Shown here piece after piece: positions 56,270-64,000 of a DNA stretch of 64,000 nt; within the stretch, counting starts at the first letter, position 1, and each line of letters starts with the position of its first letter. Location: NCBI RefSeq assembly GCF_002863005.1, contig NZ_PKDG01000049.1, positions 62,001-126,000 on the forward strand, written 5' to 3'. Both the position numbers and the translations under genes were made by a program. The notes under the pieces are model-generated. The model was given only the letters and a program-made list of their open reading frames with translations. It was not told the DNA's origin and made no database searches. The DNA comes from Pseudoxanthomonas sp. (GTDB lineage Bacteria; Pseudomonadota; Gammaproteobacteria; Xanthomonadales; Xanthomonadaceae).

Positions 56270-56758
56270 ATGAGCAAGGTTGTGCACTACTTCAAGAGCC
56301 TGATGCTGCTGGAGCTGCTCCAGGGCCTGTGGCTGACGCTGAAGTACACCTTCAAGCCGAAGTACACGCTGATGTATCCGATGGAGAAGTTCCCGCAGTC
56401 GCCGCGCTTCCGCGGCCTGCACGCGCTGCGCCGCTATCCGAACGGCGAAGAGCGCTGCATCGCCTGCAAGCTCTGCGAGGCGGTGTGCCCGGCGCTGGCG
56501 ATCACCATCGATTCGGCGCCGCGCGAGGACGGCACCCGCCGCACCACGCGCTACGACATCGACCTGTTCAAGTGCATCTACTGCGGCTTCTGCGAAGAGA
56601 GCTGCCCGGTGGACTCGATCGTGGAAACGCACGTGCTGGAGTACCACTTCGACAAGCGCGGGCAGAACATCGTTACCAAGCCGCAGCTGCTGGCGATCGG
56701 GGACCGGCTGGAAGCCGAGATCGCCGAGCGCCGCGCCGCCGACGCCGCTTTCCGCTGA
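56270..56758 (+). CDS. nuoI: NADH-quinone oxidoreductase subunit I
   Basis: Holds two [4Fe-4S] clusters (N6a, N6b) that bridge the electron chain to NuoB. 162 residues with [12 protein letters not shown] and [12 protein letters not shown]. The N-terminal amphipathic helix rests on the membrane. Three bases after nuoH. Confidence 0.98.
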   Translation: MSKVVHYFKSLMLLELLQGLWLTLKYTFKPKYTLMYPMEKFPQSPRFRGLHALRRYPNGEERCIACKLCEAVCPALAITIDSAPREDGTRRTTRYDIDLFKCIYCGFCEESCPVDSIVETHVLEYHFDKRGQNIVTKPQLLAIGDRLEAEIAERRAADAAFR

Positions 56759-56768
56759 GGTCCGAAGA

Positions 56769-57422
56769 ATGGATTGGGTCCTGATCAGTTTCTACGCCTT
56801 CGCCACCGTCGCGGTCGTCGCCGCCGGCGCGGTGATCAGCGTGCGCAACCCGGTGCATGCCGTGCTGTGCCTCATCCTGACGTTCTTCTCGGTGGCCTGC
56901 ATCTGGCTGCTGGTGGGCGCGGAGTTCCTCGGCGTCGCCCTGATCCTCGTCTACGTGGGCGCGGTGATGGTGCTGTTCCTGTTCGTGGTGATGATGCTCG
57001 ACATCGACGTCACCGCCATGCGCGAGGGCTGGGTCAGGTTCCTGCCGGTGGGCCTGCTGGTGGCCGTGGTCATGCTGGCTCAGATGCTCGTGCTGATCGG
57101 CATCAAGGCGAAGATGGCCGTGCCGTTCGCCGACAACGCCGCCGCCGCGGCCGCCGAGGTGTCCAACACCGCCTGGCTGGCGCGCACGCTGTTCACCGAG
57201 TTCCTGCTGCCGTTCGAGTTCGCCGCCGTCATCCTGACCGTGGCCGTGGTGGCGGCGGTGATGCTGACGTTGCGCAAGCGCACCGGCATCAAGACGCAGG
57301 ACCCGGGCGAGCAGTCGCGGGTCAAGGCGCGCGACCGCATCCGCATGGTGTCGATGCCGGCCGAGAAGCCGGTGCGCGAAACGCCGGCCAGTGCGCCGGC
57401 GGAAGGGGAGGGCAAGGCATGA
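56769..57422 (+). CDS. nuoJ: NADH-quinone oxidoreductase subunit J
   Basis: Membrane-arm subunit with five transmembrane helices. 217 residues. The helix [20 protein letters not shown] is the conserved third helix with its pi-bulge region. A charged C-terminal tail of about 45 residues follows the last helix. TGA overlaps the nuoK ATG. Confidence 0.96.
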   Translation: MDWVLISFYAFATVAVVAAGAVISVRNPVHAVLCLILTFFSVACIWLLVGAEFLGVALILVYVGAVMVLFLFVVMMLDIDVTAMREGWVRFLPVGLLVAVVMLAQMLVLIGIKAKMAVPFADNAAAAAAEVSNTAWLARTLFTEFLLPFEFAAVILTVAVVAAVMLTLRKRTGIKTQDPGEQSRVKARDRIRMVSMPAEKPVRETPASAPAEGEGKA

Positions 57423-57724
57423 TTTCCGTAGGCCACCTGCTGGCGCTCGGCGCCGTGCTGTTCTGCATCAGCCTGGCGGGCATCTTCCTCAACCGGAAGA
57501 ACGTCATCGTGCTGCTGATGTCGATCGAACTGATGCTGCTGTCGGTGAACATCAATTTCGTCGCGTTCTCGCGCGAGCTGGGCGATGCCGCCGGCCAGAT
57601 CTTCGTGTTCTTCATCCTGACCGTGGCCGCCGCCGAGGCCGCCATCGGCCTGGCGATCCTGGTCACCCTGTTCCGCACCCGGCGCACGATCAACGTGGCC
57701 GAAGTCGATACGCTCAAAGGCTGA
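57419..57724 (+). CDS. nuoK: NADH-quinone oxidoreductase subunit K
   Basis: Antiporter-like (MrpC-type) membrane subunit. 101 residues with three transmembrane helices; proton-path glutamates lie in [16 protein letters not shown] and in [17 protein letters not shown] at 57419 overlaps nuoJ. nuoL follows after seven bases. Confidence 0.98.
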   Translation: MISVGHLLALGAVLFCISLAGIFLNRKNVIVLLMSIELMLLSVNINFVAFSRELGDAAGQIFVFFILTVAAAEAAIGLAILVTLFRTRRTINVAEVDTLKG

Positions 57725-57731
57725 TGCACCG

Positions 57732-59972
57732 ATGACCGGTATGGAAGTCCTCCTCTCCAAGAACGTGCTGCTGGCCATCGTGCTGGCGCCGCTGCTGGGC
57801 AGCATCATCGCCGGGTTGTTCGGGCGTTTCGTCGGCCGGGCCGGCGCGCATACCGCGACCATCCTTGGCGTGGCCACCAGCTGCGCGCTGTCGTGCTGGG
57901 TGCTGTACCAACTGGTGGCGCTGGGTGCTTCGCCGTTCAACCAGAACCTGTACACCTTCTTCGAGGTGGGCAGCATCACCGGCCATGTCGGTTTCATGAT
58001 CGACAGGCTGACTGCGATGATGATGGTCGTGGTGACCTTCGTGTCGCTGCTGGTGCATGTCTACACCATCGGCTACATGGCGGAAGATCCCGGTTACCAG
58101 CGCTTCTTCAGTTACATCTCGCTGTTCACCTTCAGCATGCTGATGCTGGTGATGAGCAACAACTTCCTGCAGCTGTTCTTCGGCTGGGAAGCGGTGGGCC
58201 TGGTGTCCTACCTGCTGATCGGTTTCTGGTTCAAGCGCCCGACGGCGATCTTCGCCAACATGAAGGCCTTCCTGGTCAACCGCGTGGGCGACTTCGGCTT
58301 CCTGCTGGGCATCGGCTGCGTGCTGCTGATGTTCGGCACGCTGGACTACGCCACCGTGTTCGCCAACGCCACGCTGCTAGGAGGCAAGGCAGTGCCGGTC
58401 TGGTCAGGTGCGGTGACCCTGTTCGGCCACACCACGCAGCTGCTCGACCAGCCCGTGATCTGGTCCATGGCCACGCTGACCTGCATCTGCCTGTTCATCG
58501 GTGCGATGGGCAAGTCGGCCCAGGTACCGCTGCACGTCTGGCTGCCGGACTCGATGGAGGGCCCGACGCCGATCTCCGCGCTGATCCACGCCGCGACGAT
58601 GGTGACCGCCGGCATCTTCATGGTCGCGCGCATGTCGCCGCTGTTCGAGCTGTCGCAGACGGCGCTGGACTTCGTGTTGTTCATCGGCGCGACCACGGCG
58701 TTGTTCACCGGCCTGATCGGCATCGTGCAGAACGACATCAAGCGCGTGGTGGCGTATTCCACGCTGTCGCAGCTGGGCTACATGACGGTCGCGCTGGGCG
58801 TGTCGGCTTATTCGGCGGCCGTGTTCCACCTGATGACGCACGCCTTCTTCAAGGCGCTGCTGTTCCTGGCGGCCGGCTCGGTCATCATCGGCATGCACCA
58901 CGAGCAGGACATGCGGAAGATGGGCGGCCTGCGCAAGTACATGCCCATCACCTGGATCACCAGCCTGATCGGCACGCTGGCGCTGGTCGGCACGCCGTTC
59001 TTCTCGGGTTTCTATTCGAAGGACGTCATCATCGAAGCCGCGCACCACCATCACGAGGTGGCGCACGAGCTGGGCGAAAAGATGTCCGAGATGGGCGTGA
59101 TGGCGGCCCAGGGCTATCAGGGCCCCAGCGAATGGATCGCGACGTATGGGTATTGGGCCGTGCTGCTGGGCGTGTTCGTGACCAGCTTCTACAGCTTCCG
59201 CCTGCTGTACCTCACCTTCCACGGGAAGGAGCGGTTCCGGGATGCCCACGACGACCATGGGCACAGCGACCACGTGCACGACGCCGCGCACGCTGAGGCG
59301 CACGACGACCATGGCCACCATCACGGTGCGCATGAGCCGCACGAATCGCCGTGGGTGGTGACGGTGCCGCTGGTACTGCTCGCGATTCCGTCCATCCTGA
59401 TCGGCATGTTCACCGCCGGTCCCATGCTGTTCGGGACGGCCTGGAACGATGCCCATCATGGGGTGACGCCGTTCTTCCAGGGCGCGATCGACTTCCTTCG
59501 CCTCGACCCGTCGTTGGCCACGTCGCCGCGCGATACGGTGATGGCGTTGTTGCCGGAGTGGCACGGTGCAATCAACTTCGCGCTTCACAGTGTGAAGACG
59601 CCAGCGCTATGGCTGGCATTCGGAGGCTTCGCCCTGGCGACCTTCCTGTACCTGTTCAAGCCGGAGCTGCCCGGCAGGATGCGCCACAGTGCCTTGGGCG
59701 CCTTCCTGACCAACATCCTGGACAAGAAGTACTGGGCCGACCACCTGTGGATCAACGGCTTTGCCGGTGGTGGCGTCAAGCTGGGCAAGGCGTCGCGCGC
59801 CTTCGACAGCCACGTGATCGATGGTGCGGCGGTGAACGGCACCGCCAGGCTGGTCGACCTGGGCGCGCAGCTGCTGCGCAAGACCCAGTCCGGTTACCTG
59901 TACCACTACGCGTTCGCGATGATCATCGGCCTGATCCTGCTGCTGGGCGTGATCATCAGGTTTTGGCAGTAA
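57732..59972 (+). CDS. nuoL: NADH-quinone oxidoreductase subunit L
   Basis: Distal proton-pumping subunit. 746 residues, over 100 more than E. coli NuoL (613). It has the antiporter core (GWEAVGLVSYLLIGFW, PLHVWLPDSMEGPTPISALI, SYSTLSQLGYM-type segment) and the long C-terminal lateral helix. The extra length is partly an insertion of about 35 residues (504-538) rich in His and Asp (for example DHGHHHGAHEPHE) in a loop. It could bind divalent metal, which is speculation. Confidence 0.96.
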   Translation: MTGMEVLLSKNVLLAIVLAPLLGSIIAGLFGRFVGRAGAHTATILGVATSCALSCWVLYQLVALGASPFNQNLYTFFEVGSITGHVGFMIDRLTAMMMVVVTFVSLLVHVYTIGYMAEDPGYQRFFSYISLFTFSMLMLVMSNNFLQLFFGWEAVGLVSYLLIGFWFKRPTAIFANMKAFLVNRVGDFGFLLGIGCVLLMFGTLDYATVFANATLLGGKAVPVWSGAVTLFGHTTQLLDQPVIWSMATLTCICLFIGAMGKSAQVPLHVWLPDSMEGPTPISALIHAATMVTAGIFMVARMSPLFELSQTALDFVLFIGATTALFTGLIGIVQNDIKRVVAYSTLSQLGYMTVALGVSAYSAAVFHLMTHAFFKALLFLAAGSVIIGMHHEQDMRKMGGLRKYMPITWITSLIGTLALVGTPFFSGFYSKDVIIEAAHHHHEVAHELGEKMSEMGVMAAQGYQGPSEWIATYGYWAVLLGVFVTSFYSFRLLYLTFHGKERFRDAHDDHGHSDHVHDAAHAEAHDDHGHHHGAHEPHESPWVVTVPLVLLAIPSILIGMFTAGPMLFGTAWNDAHHGVTPFFQGAIDFLRLDPSLATSPRDTVMALLPEWHGAINFALHSVKTPALWLAFGGFALATFLYLFKPELPGRMRHSALGAFLTNILDKKYWADHLWINGFAGGGVKLGKASRAFDSHVIDGAAVNGTARLVDLGAQLLRKTQSGYLYHYAFAMIIGLILLLGVIIRFWQ

Positions 59973-60030
59973 CGGACTGGCGCCGCCCCGTGCGGAGCGT
60001 CCTGGCGAAGAACTCAACGGATAACACAAC

Positions 60031-61542
60031 GTGTCGAACTGGCCCCTGCTTAGTGTTCTGATCTGGCTGCCCATCCTGGGCGGTGCGCTGGTCCTCGCCG
60101 TGGGCAACGCCCGCGCGGGCGCAGCGCGCTGGCTGGGCCTGGCGGTCGCGGTACTGACGTTCGTCGCCAGCATCGGCCTGCTGACGGGCTTCGACTACGC
60201 GAATCCGAGCCTGCAGTTCATCGAGACCCATGCGTGGATCCCGAGCTTCGACATCCATTACAACCTGGGTGCCGACGGCATCGCGGTGGCGCTGTTGTTG
60301 CTCAACACCCTCATCACGGTGCTGACGCTGGCGGGTGCGTGGGGTTCGGTGAACAAGCGCGTGGCGCAGTACGTGGCGGCGTTCCTGATCCTGGAAGGCC
60401 TGACCAACGGCATTTTCGCTGCCAGCGACGCCGTACTGTTCTACGTGTTCTTCGAAGCGATGCTGATCCCGATGTTCCTGATCATCGGTGTCTGGGGCGG
60501 ACCACGCCGCATCTATGCCTCGTTGAAGTTCTTCCTGTACACGTTCCTCGGCTCGGTGCTGATGCTGGTCGGTCTGGTGTACCTGTACATCAAGGGCGGC
60601 AGCTTCCAGCTGGCCGACCTGTACGCGATGCCGTTGAGCGCGAAGGAGCAGACCTGGCTGTTCTTCGCATTCCTGATCGCCTTCGCAGTCAAGATCCCCA
60701 TGTTCCCGGTGCACACCTGGCTGCCGGACGCACACGTCGAGGCGCCGACCGCCGGCTCGGTCATCCTGGCGGCGATCGCGCTGAAGATCGGCGGTTACGG
60801 CCTGCTGCGCTTCAGCCTGCCGATCGTGCCGGATGCCGGCCATGAGTGGGCGATGTTCATCATCGTGCTGTCGCTGATCGCGGTCGTTTACGTGGGCCTG
60901 GTGGCGCTGGTGCAGGACGACATGAAGAAGCTGATCGCCTATTCGTCGGTCTCGCACATGGGCTTCGTGACGCTCGGCATCTTCATCGCCTTCAGCCTGG
61001 TGCGCGACTACGGCAACCTGGACGGCGCGCGCCTCGGCCTGCAGGGCGCGATGGTGCAGATGATCAGCCACGGTTTCATCTCCGGCGCGATGTTCACCTG
61101 CGTCGGCGTGCTGTACGACCGGATGCATACCCGCATGATCAAGGACTACGGCGGCGTCATCAATACGATGCCGTGGTTCGGCGCGTTCTTCATCCTGTTC
61201 GGCATGGCCAACTCCGGCCTGCCGGGCACCAGCGGCTTCGTCGGCGAGTTCATGGTGATCCTGGCCTCGTTCCAGCAGCACCCGCTGATCGCCTTCTTCG
61301 CCGCCACCACGCTGGTGATCGGTGCGGCCTACACACTGTGGCTGGTCAAGCGCGTGATTCTGGGCGACGTGGCCAATGCGCACGTGGCGGAGCTGAAGGA
61401 CTTGTCCCTGCGCGAGGCCGTGGTGCTCGGCGGGTTCGCCGTCTGCGTGCTGGCGCTGGGCGTGTATCCCAAGCCGCTGACCGACCTGATGGAGCCGTCG
61501 ATCGCGCAACTGGCGATGCAGCTCGCCAACAGCAAGCTGTAA
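60031..61542 (+). CDS. nuoM: NADH-quinone oxidoreductase subunit M
   Basis: Second antiporter-like pump subunit. 503 residues with about 14 transmembrane helices. The essential Glu is in FYVFFEAMLIPMFLIIG, and the Lys/His helices are in FPVHTWLPDAHVEAPTAGSV. The start is GTG at 60031 after a 58-base gap from nuoL. Confidence 0.97.
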   Translation: MSNWPLLSVLIWLPILGGALVLAVGNARAGAARWLGLAVAVLTFVASIGLLTGFDYANPSLQFIETHAWIPSFDIHYNLGADGIAVALLLLNTLITVLTLAGAWGSVNKRVAQYVAAFLILEGLTNGIFAASDAVLFYVFFEAMLIPMFLIIGVWGGPRRIYASLKFFLYTFLGSVLMLVGLVYLYIKGGSFQLADLYAMPLSAKEQTWLFFAFLIAFAVKIPMFPVHTWLPDAHVEAPTAGSVILAAIALKIGGYGLLRFSLPIVPDAGHEWAMFIIVLSLIAVVYVGLVALVQDDMKKLIAYSSVSHMGFVTLGIFIAFSLVRDYGNLDGARLGLQGAMVQMISHGFISGAMFTCVGVLYDRMHTRMIKDYGGVINTMPWFGAFFILFGMANSGLPGTSGFVGEFMVILASFQQHPLIAFFAATTLVIGAAYTLWLVKRVILGDVANAHVAELKDLSLREAVVLGGFAVCVLALGVYPKPLTDLMEPSIAQLAMQLANSKL

Positions 61543-61551
61543 GGAAGAACC

Positions 61552-63015
61552 ATGACGACGCCGATGACCATGTCCGCCGCCGACCTGCAGCCGCTGCTGC
61601 CCGAACTGACATTGATCGGTGGTGCGTTCGCGCTGCTGATGCTGGACCTGTTCCTCGACAACTCCCGTCGCATCATCACCCACGCGCTCGCCCTGGTGGT
61701 CATGGCGGCGGTGGTATGGATGCTGGCGACGGGCGTGGGCGGGCAGGGGGCCGTGTTCAGCGGCATGTTCGTGCGCGACACGCTGGCCGACGTCAGCAAG
61801 GTGGTCATCGTCGCGGTCAGCGCACTCTCACTGATCTATGGCTGGCCGTACCTGCGCGAGCGCAACCTGTACCCGGGAGAGGCCCCGGTGCTGGTCATGT
61901 TCGCCACGGCGGGCATGATGATGATGGTGTCGGCGGGCAGTCTGGTGATGGTTTACCTGGGCCTTGAACTGCTGGCGCTGTGCTCATACGCACTGGTTGC
62001 GCTGAACCGCGACGACGGTCTGTCCACCGAGGCGGCGATGAAGTACATCGTGCTCGGCTCGCTCGCCTCGGGCTTGCTGCTGTACGGCATGTCGCTGGTG
62101 TACGGCGCGACCGGTTCGCTGCAGCTGCCGGCGATCTTCGATGCCACCGGCGCTGCGCTCGGTGGAAGCAGCGACGCGCGCATGCTGTTGCTGACGGGCG
62201 TGGTGTTCATGGTGGCGGGCGTGGCGTTCAAGCTAGGCGCGGCGCCGTTCCACATGTGGTTGCCCGACGTCTATCAGGGCGCGCCGACGCCGGTGACGCT
62301 GTTCATCAGCGCCGCTCCGAAGCTTGCTGCGTTCGGCATGGCGTTCCGCCTGCTGCAGGATGGCGTGGGCCCGGCGGCTGCGCAGTGGCAGTGGTTGCTG
62401 GCCGGGCTGGCGGCCGCGTCGCTGGTGATCGGCAACGTCATCGCGATCGCGCAGACCAATCTCAAGCGCATGCTGGCGTACTCGACGGTATCGCACGTCG
62501 GCTTCCTGCTGGTCGGCTTCGCTGGCGGCGGCGAGGTGGGGTATTCGGGCGCACTGTTCTACGCGATCAGTTACGCCATCATGTCGGCGGCCGCGTTCGG
62601 CGCGATCATCGTGCTGTCGCGGCAGGGTTTCGAGGCCGACAGGATCGACGACTTCAAGGGCCTGAATGCGCGCAACCCGTGGCAGGCCGGGCTGGTGCTG
62701 TGCGTGATGGCCTCGCTGGCCGGCGTGCCCCCGTTCCTGGGCTTCTGGGCCAAGCTGGTGGTGCTGGGCGCGGCCGTCAACGGCGGCTTCCTGTGGCTGG
62801 CCCTCGTCGGCGTGCTGTGCGCCGTGATCGGTGCGTTCTACTACCTGCGCGTCATCAAGGTGATGTATTTCGACGAGCCGGTGGGCGAACTCCCGCCGCC
62901 GCGTGCCGACCGCGTGGTGCCGATGGTGTTCGGCGTCAATGCACTGGCCCTGCTGGTGCTGGGCATCGCCTGGAACCCGATCATGGCGTGGTGCAAGCTG
63001 GCCTTCGCGGGCTGA
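61552..63015 (+). CDS. nuoN: NADH-quinone oxidoreductase subunit N
   Basis: Third antiporter-like pump subunit and last gene of the operon. 487 residues, about 14 helices. Motifs: [35 protein letters not shown] and [19 protein letters not shown] at 61552; a second ATG at 61564 is possible. A hairpin (63046-63065) follows. Confidence 0.97.
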   Translation: MTTPMTMSAADLQPLLPELTLIGGAFALLMLDLFLDNSRRIITHALALVVMAAVVWMLATGVGGQGAVFSGMFVRDTLADVSKVVIVAVSALSLIYGWPYLRERNLYPGEAPVLVMFATAGMMMMVSAGSLVMVYLGLELLALCSYALVALNRDDGLSTEAAMKYIVLGSLASGLLLYGMSLVYGATGSLQLPAIFDATGAALGGSSDARMLLLTGVVFMVAGVAFKLGAAPFHMWLPDVYQGAPTPVTLFISAAPKLAAFGMAFRLLQDGVGPAAAQWQWLLAGLAAASLVIGNVIAIAQTNLKRMLAYSTVSHVGFLLVGFAGGGEVGYSGALFYAISYAIMSAAAFGAIIVLSRQGFEADRIDDFKGLNARNPWQAGLVLCVMASLAGVPPFLGFWAKLVVLGAAVNGGFLWLALVGVLCAVIGAFYYLRVIKVMYFDEPVGELPPPRADRVVPMVFGVNALALLVLGIAWNPIMAWCKLAFAG

Positions 63016-63045
63016 GGTCGGATCCCGCGATCCACGCTGTCTTTC

Positions 63046-63065
63046 GCCGGCAGGGCGCTGCCGGC
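63046..63065 (+). terminator. Hairpin at the end of the nuo operon
   Basis: GCCGGCAG (63046-63053) pairs perfectly with CTGCCGGC (63058-63065) around GGCG, 31 bases after the nuoN stop. No T-run follows, so termination may be partial or Rho-aided. Confidence 0.55.
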
Positions 63066-63108
63066 ACCCGTGATGAACGCGATGTTTCAATTCGGTGCAT
63101 GGCAAGGC

Positions 63109-63137
63109 TTGCAATGCGCCGGCGTATTCATCATAAT
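63109..63137 (+). promoter_or_regulatory. Promoter of initiator tRNA-Met
   Basis: TTGCAA (63109-63114), exactly 17 bases, CATAAT (63132-63137). The predicted transcription start is about five bases before the tRNA, an expected stable-RNA layout. Confidence 0.75.
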
Positions 63138-63148
63138 TTCGCTTCTGC

Positions 63149-63225
63149 TGCGGGGTGGAGCAGTCTGGCAGCTCGTCGGGCTCATAACCCGAAGGTCGCA
63201 GGTTCAAATCCTGCCCCCGCTACCA
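63149..63225 (+). tRNA. Initiator tRNA-fMet, anticodon CAT
   Basis: A 77-base tRNA with encoded CCA. The loop CTCATAA between TCGGG and CCCGA gives anticodon CAT and the three G-C pairs (G29-31, C39-41) that mark an initiator; the D-stem GAGC/GCTC also fits. The first acceptor position is T opposite T72, a mismatch, as required for formylation, though most bacteria have C opposite A. It precedes rimP, as in the E. coli metY-rimP-nusA operon. Confidence 0.95.
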
Positions 63226-63320
63226 TGTTTATCCGAGGCCGCCGATACCGGCGGCCAACGAAAAGCCTGGGCACGCAACGACGCATGTTCCCGTCGTTGC
63301 ACCGACATCCAGCGTATCGG

Positions 63321-63352
63321 ACAAGGGGCCCATCGGGCCCCTTGTTTGTTTC
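63321..63352 (+). terminator. Intrinsic terminator or attenuator between tRNA-fMet and rimP
   Basis: ACAAGGGGCCC (63321-63331) pairs with GGGCCCCTTGT (63335-63345) around ATC, followed by TTGTTTC. An 11-base stem. It lies 38 bases before the rimP start, so part of the tRNA transcript may stop here and part read through to rimP. Confidence 0.8.
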
Positions 63353-63389
63353 AGCGAATGCAGAACCACGAACCATCGGCAGCGAATCC

Positions 63390-64000
63390 GTGAGCGACAA
63401 GGCCAACGACATCGCCAACCTGCTGGCACCCACCGTCCAGGCACTGGGCGTGGAGCTGCTCGGCATCGAATACCTGCCCGCGCCCGGCGGCGCCACCGTG
63501 CGCCTGTACATCGATGTGCAGGAAGCCGAGCGCGCCACGCGCCACGTCAACATCGAAGACTGCGAAGCGGTGAGCCGCGAAGTGTCCGCGCAGCTCGACG
63601 TCGAGGATCCGATCTCCGGCAACTACACGCTGGAAGTCTCCTCGCCGGGTGTGGACCGGCCGTTGTTCCGCCTGGAGCACTACGCGCGCTTCGTCGGCGA
63701 AACGGCCAAGGTCGTGCTGAAGCTGCCGCAGGAGCGTCGCCGTCGCCTGCAGGGCAAGATCACACGCCTCGAAGGCGACAGCATCGTGTTCACCGTCGAC
63801 GACGCCGAGATGACGGTGGCGTTCGACAACATCGACAAGGCGCGGCTGGTCCCCGACTGGGCCGCGCTGGGCCTGGCGCCCGAGAAACCCGGTGGCGGCC
63901 GCAAGGCCGGTGCCAAGAAAGCCGGCGACGCCACGCGTGCGCCGGCCAAGAAAGCCAAGAAAAAACCCAACCAACCGGCGGCCCGCAAGCCGCGCGCGGA
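63390..64000 (+). CDS. rimP: Ribosome maturation factor RimP (partial, runs off the window)
   Basis: Needed for 30S assembly. The first 203 codons are present. The N-terminal alpha/beta domain has [24 protein letters not shown] and the second domain has [13 protein letters not shown] and VVLKLP. After about residue 165 the chain becomes a Lys/Ala/Gly/Pro-rich tail ([19 protein letters not shown]) that continues past the edge, longer than the 150 residues of E. coli RimP. The start is GTG at 63390. No stop before 64000. Confidence 0.95.
   Translation, partial: MSDKANDIANLLAPTVQALGVELLGIEYLPAPGGATVRLYIDVQEAERATRHVNIEDCEAVSREVSAQLDVEDPISGNYTLEVSSPGVDRPLFRLEHYARFVGETAKVVLKLPQERRRRLQGKITRLEGDSIVFTVDDAEMTVAFDNIDKARLVPDWAALGLAPEKPGGGRKAGAKKAGDATRAPAKKAKKKPNQPAARKPRA

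Overview
The window is a GC-rich, densely packed chromosomal stretch of a gammaproteobacterium, most likely a member of the Xanthomonadaceae (Lysobacteraceae), for example a Pseudoxanthomonas, Stenotrophomonas or Xanthomonas relative. The reasons are the gene order (panD-pgi; queG/nnr-tsaE-amiC-mutL; metG-rnfB; aroC-asd-fimV-truA-trpF-lysR-trpBA-accD; tpiA-secG-tRNA-Leu-nuoA-N-tRNA-fMet-rimP), the many GTG starts, the REP-type palindromes in intergenic gaps, and the TonB-dependent receptor paired with a peptidase. There is no prophage, CRISPR array, rRNA operon or classical IS element. The genus is inference.

Layout. 1-10.2 kb: end of panD, pgi, then queG divergent from nnr, tsaE, amiC and mutL (an order also found in E. 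coli), followed by a DUF1684 lipoprotein and a TraB/GumN protein. 10.2-19.3 kb, minus strand: an orphan RnfB-like ferredoxin protein, metG, a secreted DUF2147 protein, a Sel1-repeat protein, an S9 peptidase and a large TonB-dependent receptor. 19.5-26.9 kb: mrp, dcd, a HIT protein with a dienelactone hydrolase, rimO-DUF3025, and the greB/NlpE-like/yjgR group. 27-29.7 kb: an MltD-type lytic transglycosylase and a REP-associated tyrosine transposase (RAYT) flanked on both sides by REP palindromes. 29.7-47 kb: psd and a SCO1-like protein, prmB, aroC, a 2-hydroxyacid dehydrogenase, asd, fimV, truA, trpF, a divergent LysR regulator, trpB, trpA, accD, glmM, a 2-oxoglutarate/Fe(II) oxygenase and an SDR. 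46.4-64 kb: tpiA, secG, tRNA-Leu(GAG), the complete 14-gene complex I operon nuoA-N, initiator tRNA-Met, and the 5' part of rimP cut by the window edge.

Functional themes are cell-wall turnover (amiC, mltD, glmM), translation and tRNA/ribosome modification (queG, tsaE, truA, metG, rimO, prmB, rimP), tryptophan and chorismate synthesis, and respiration (nuo). Many neighbours overlap by four bases (ATGA or GTGA), implying translational coupling. Several promoters around 2.7-4.9 kb place the start codon only 6-7 bases after the -10 box, which points to leaderless mRNAs.

The parts least explained by standard annotation are: a long, strongly structured 5' leader on the nuo operon (about 47.9-48.07 kb); the RAYT/REP island, with gene stop codons supplied by the repeats; the leaderless promoter cluster; an isolated, membrane-anchor-less RnfB; and an inverted repeat in an AT-rich patch upstream of the TonB receptor.
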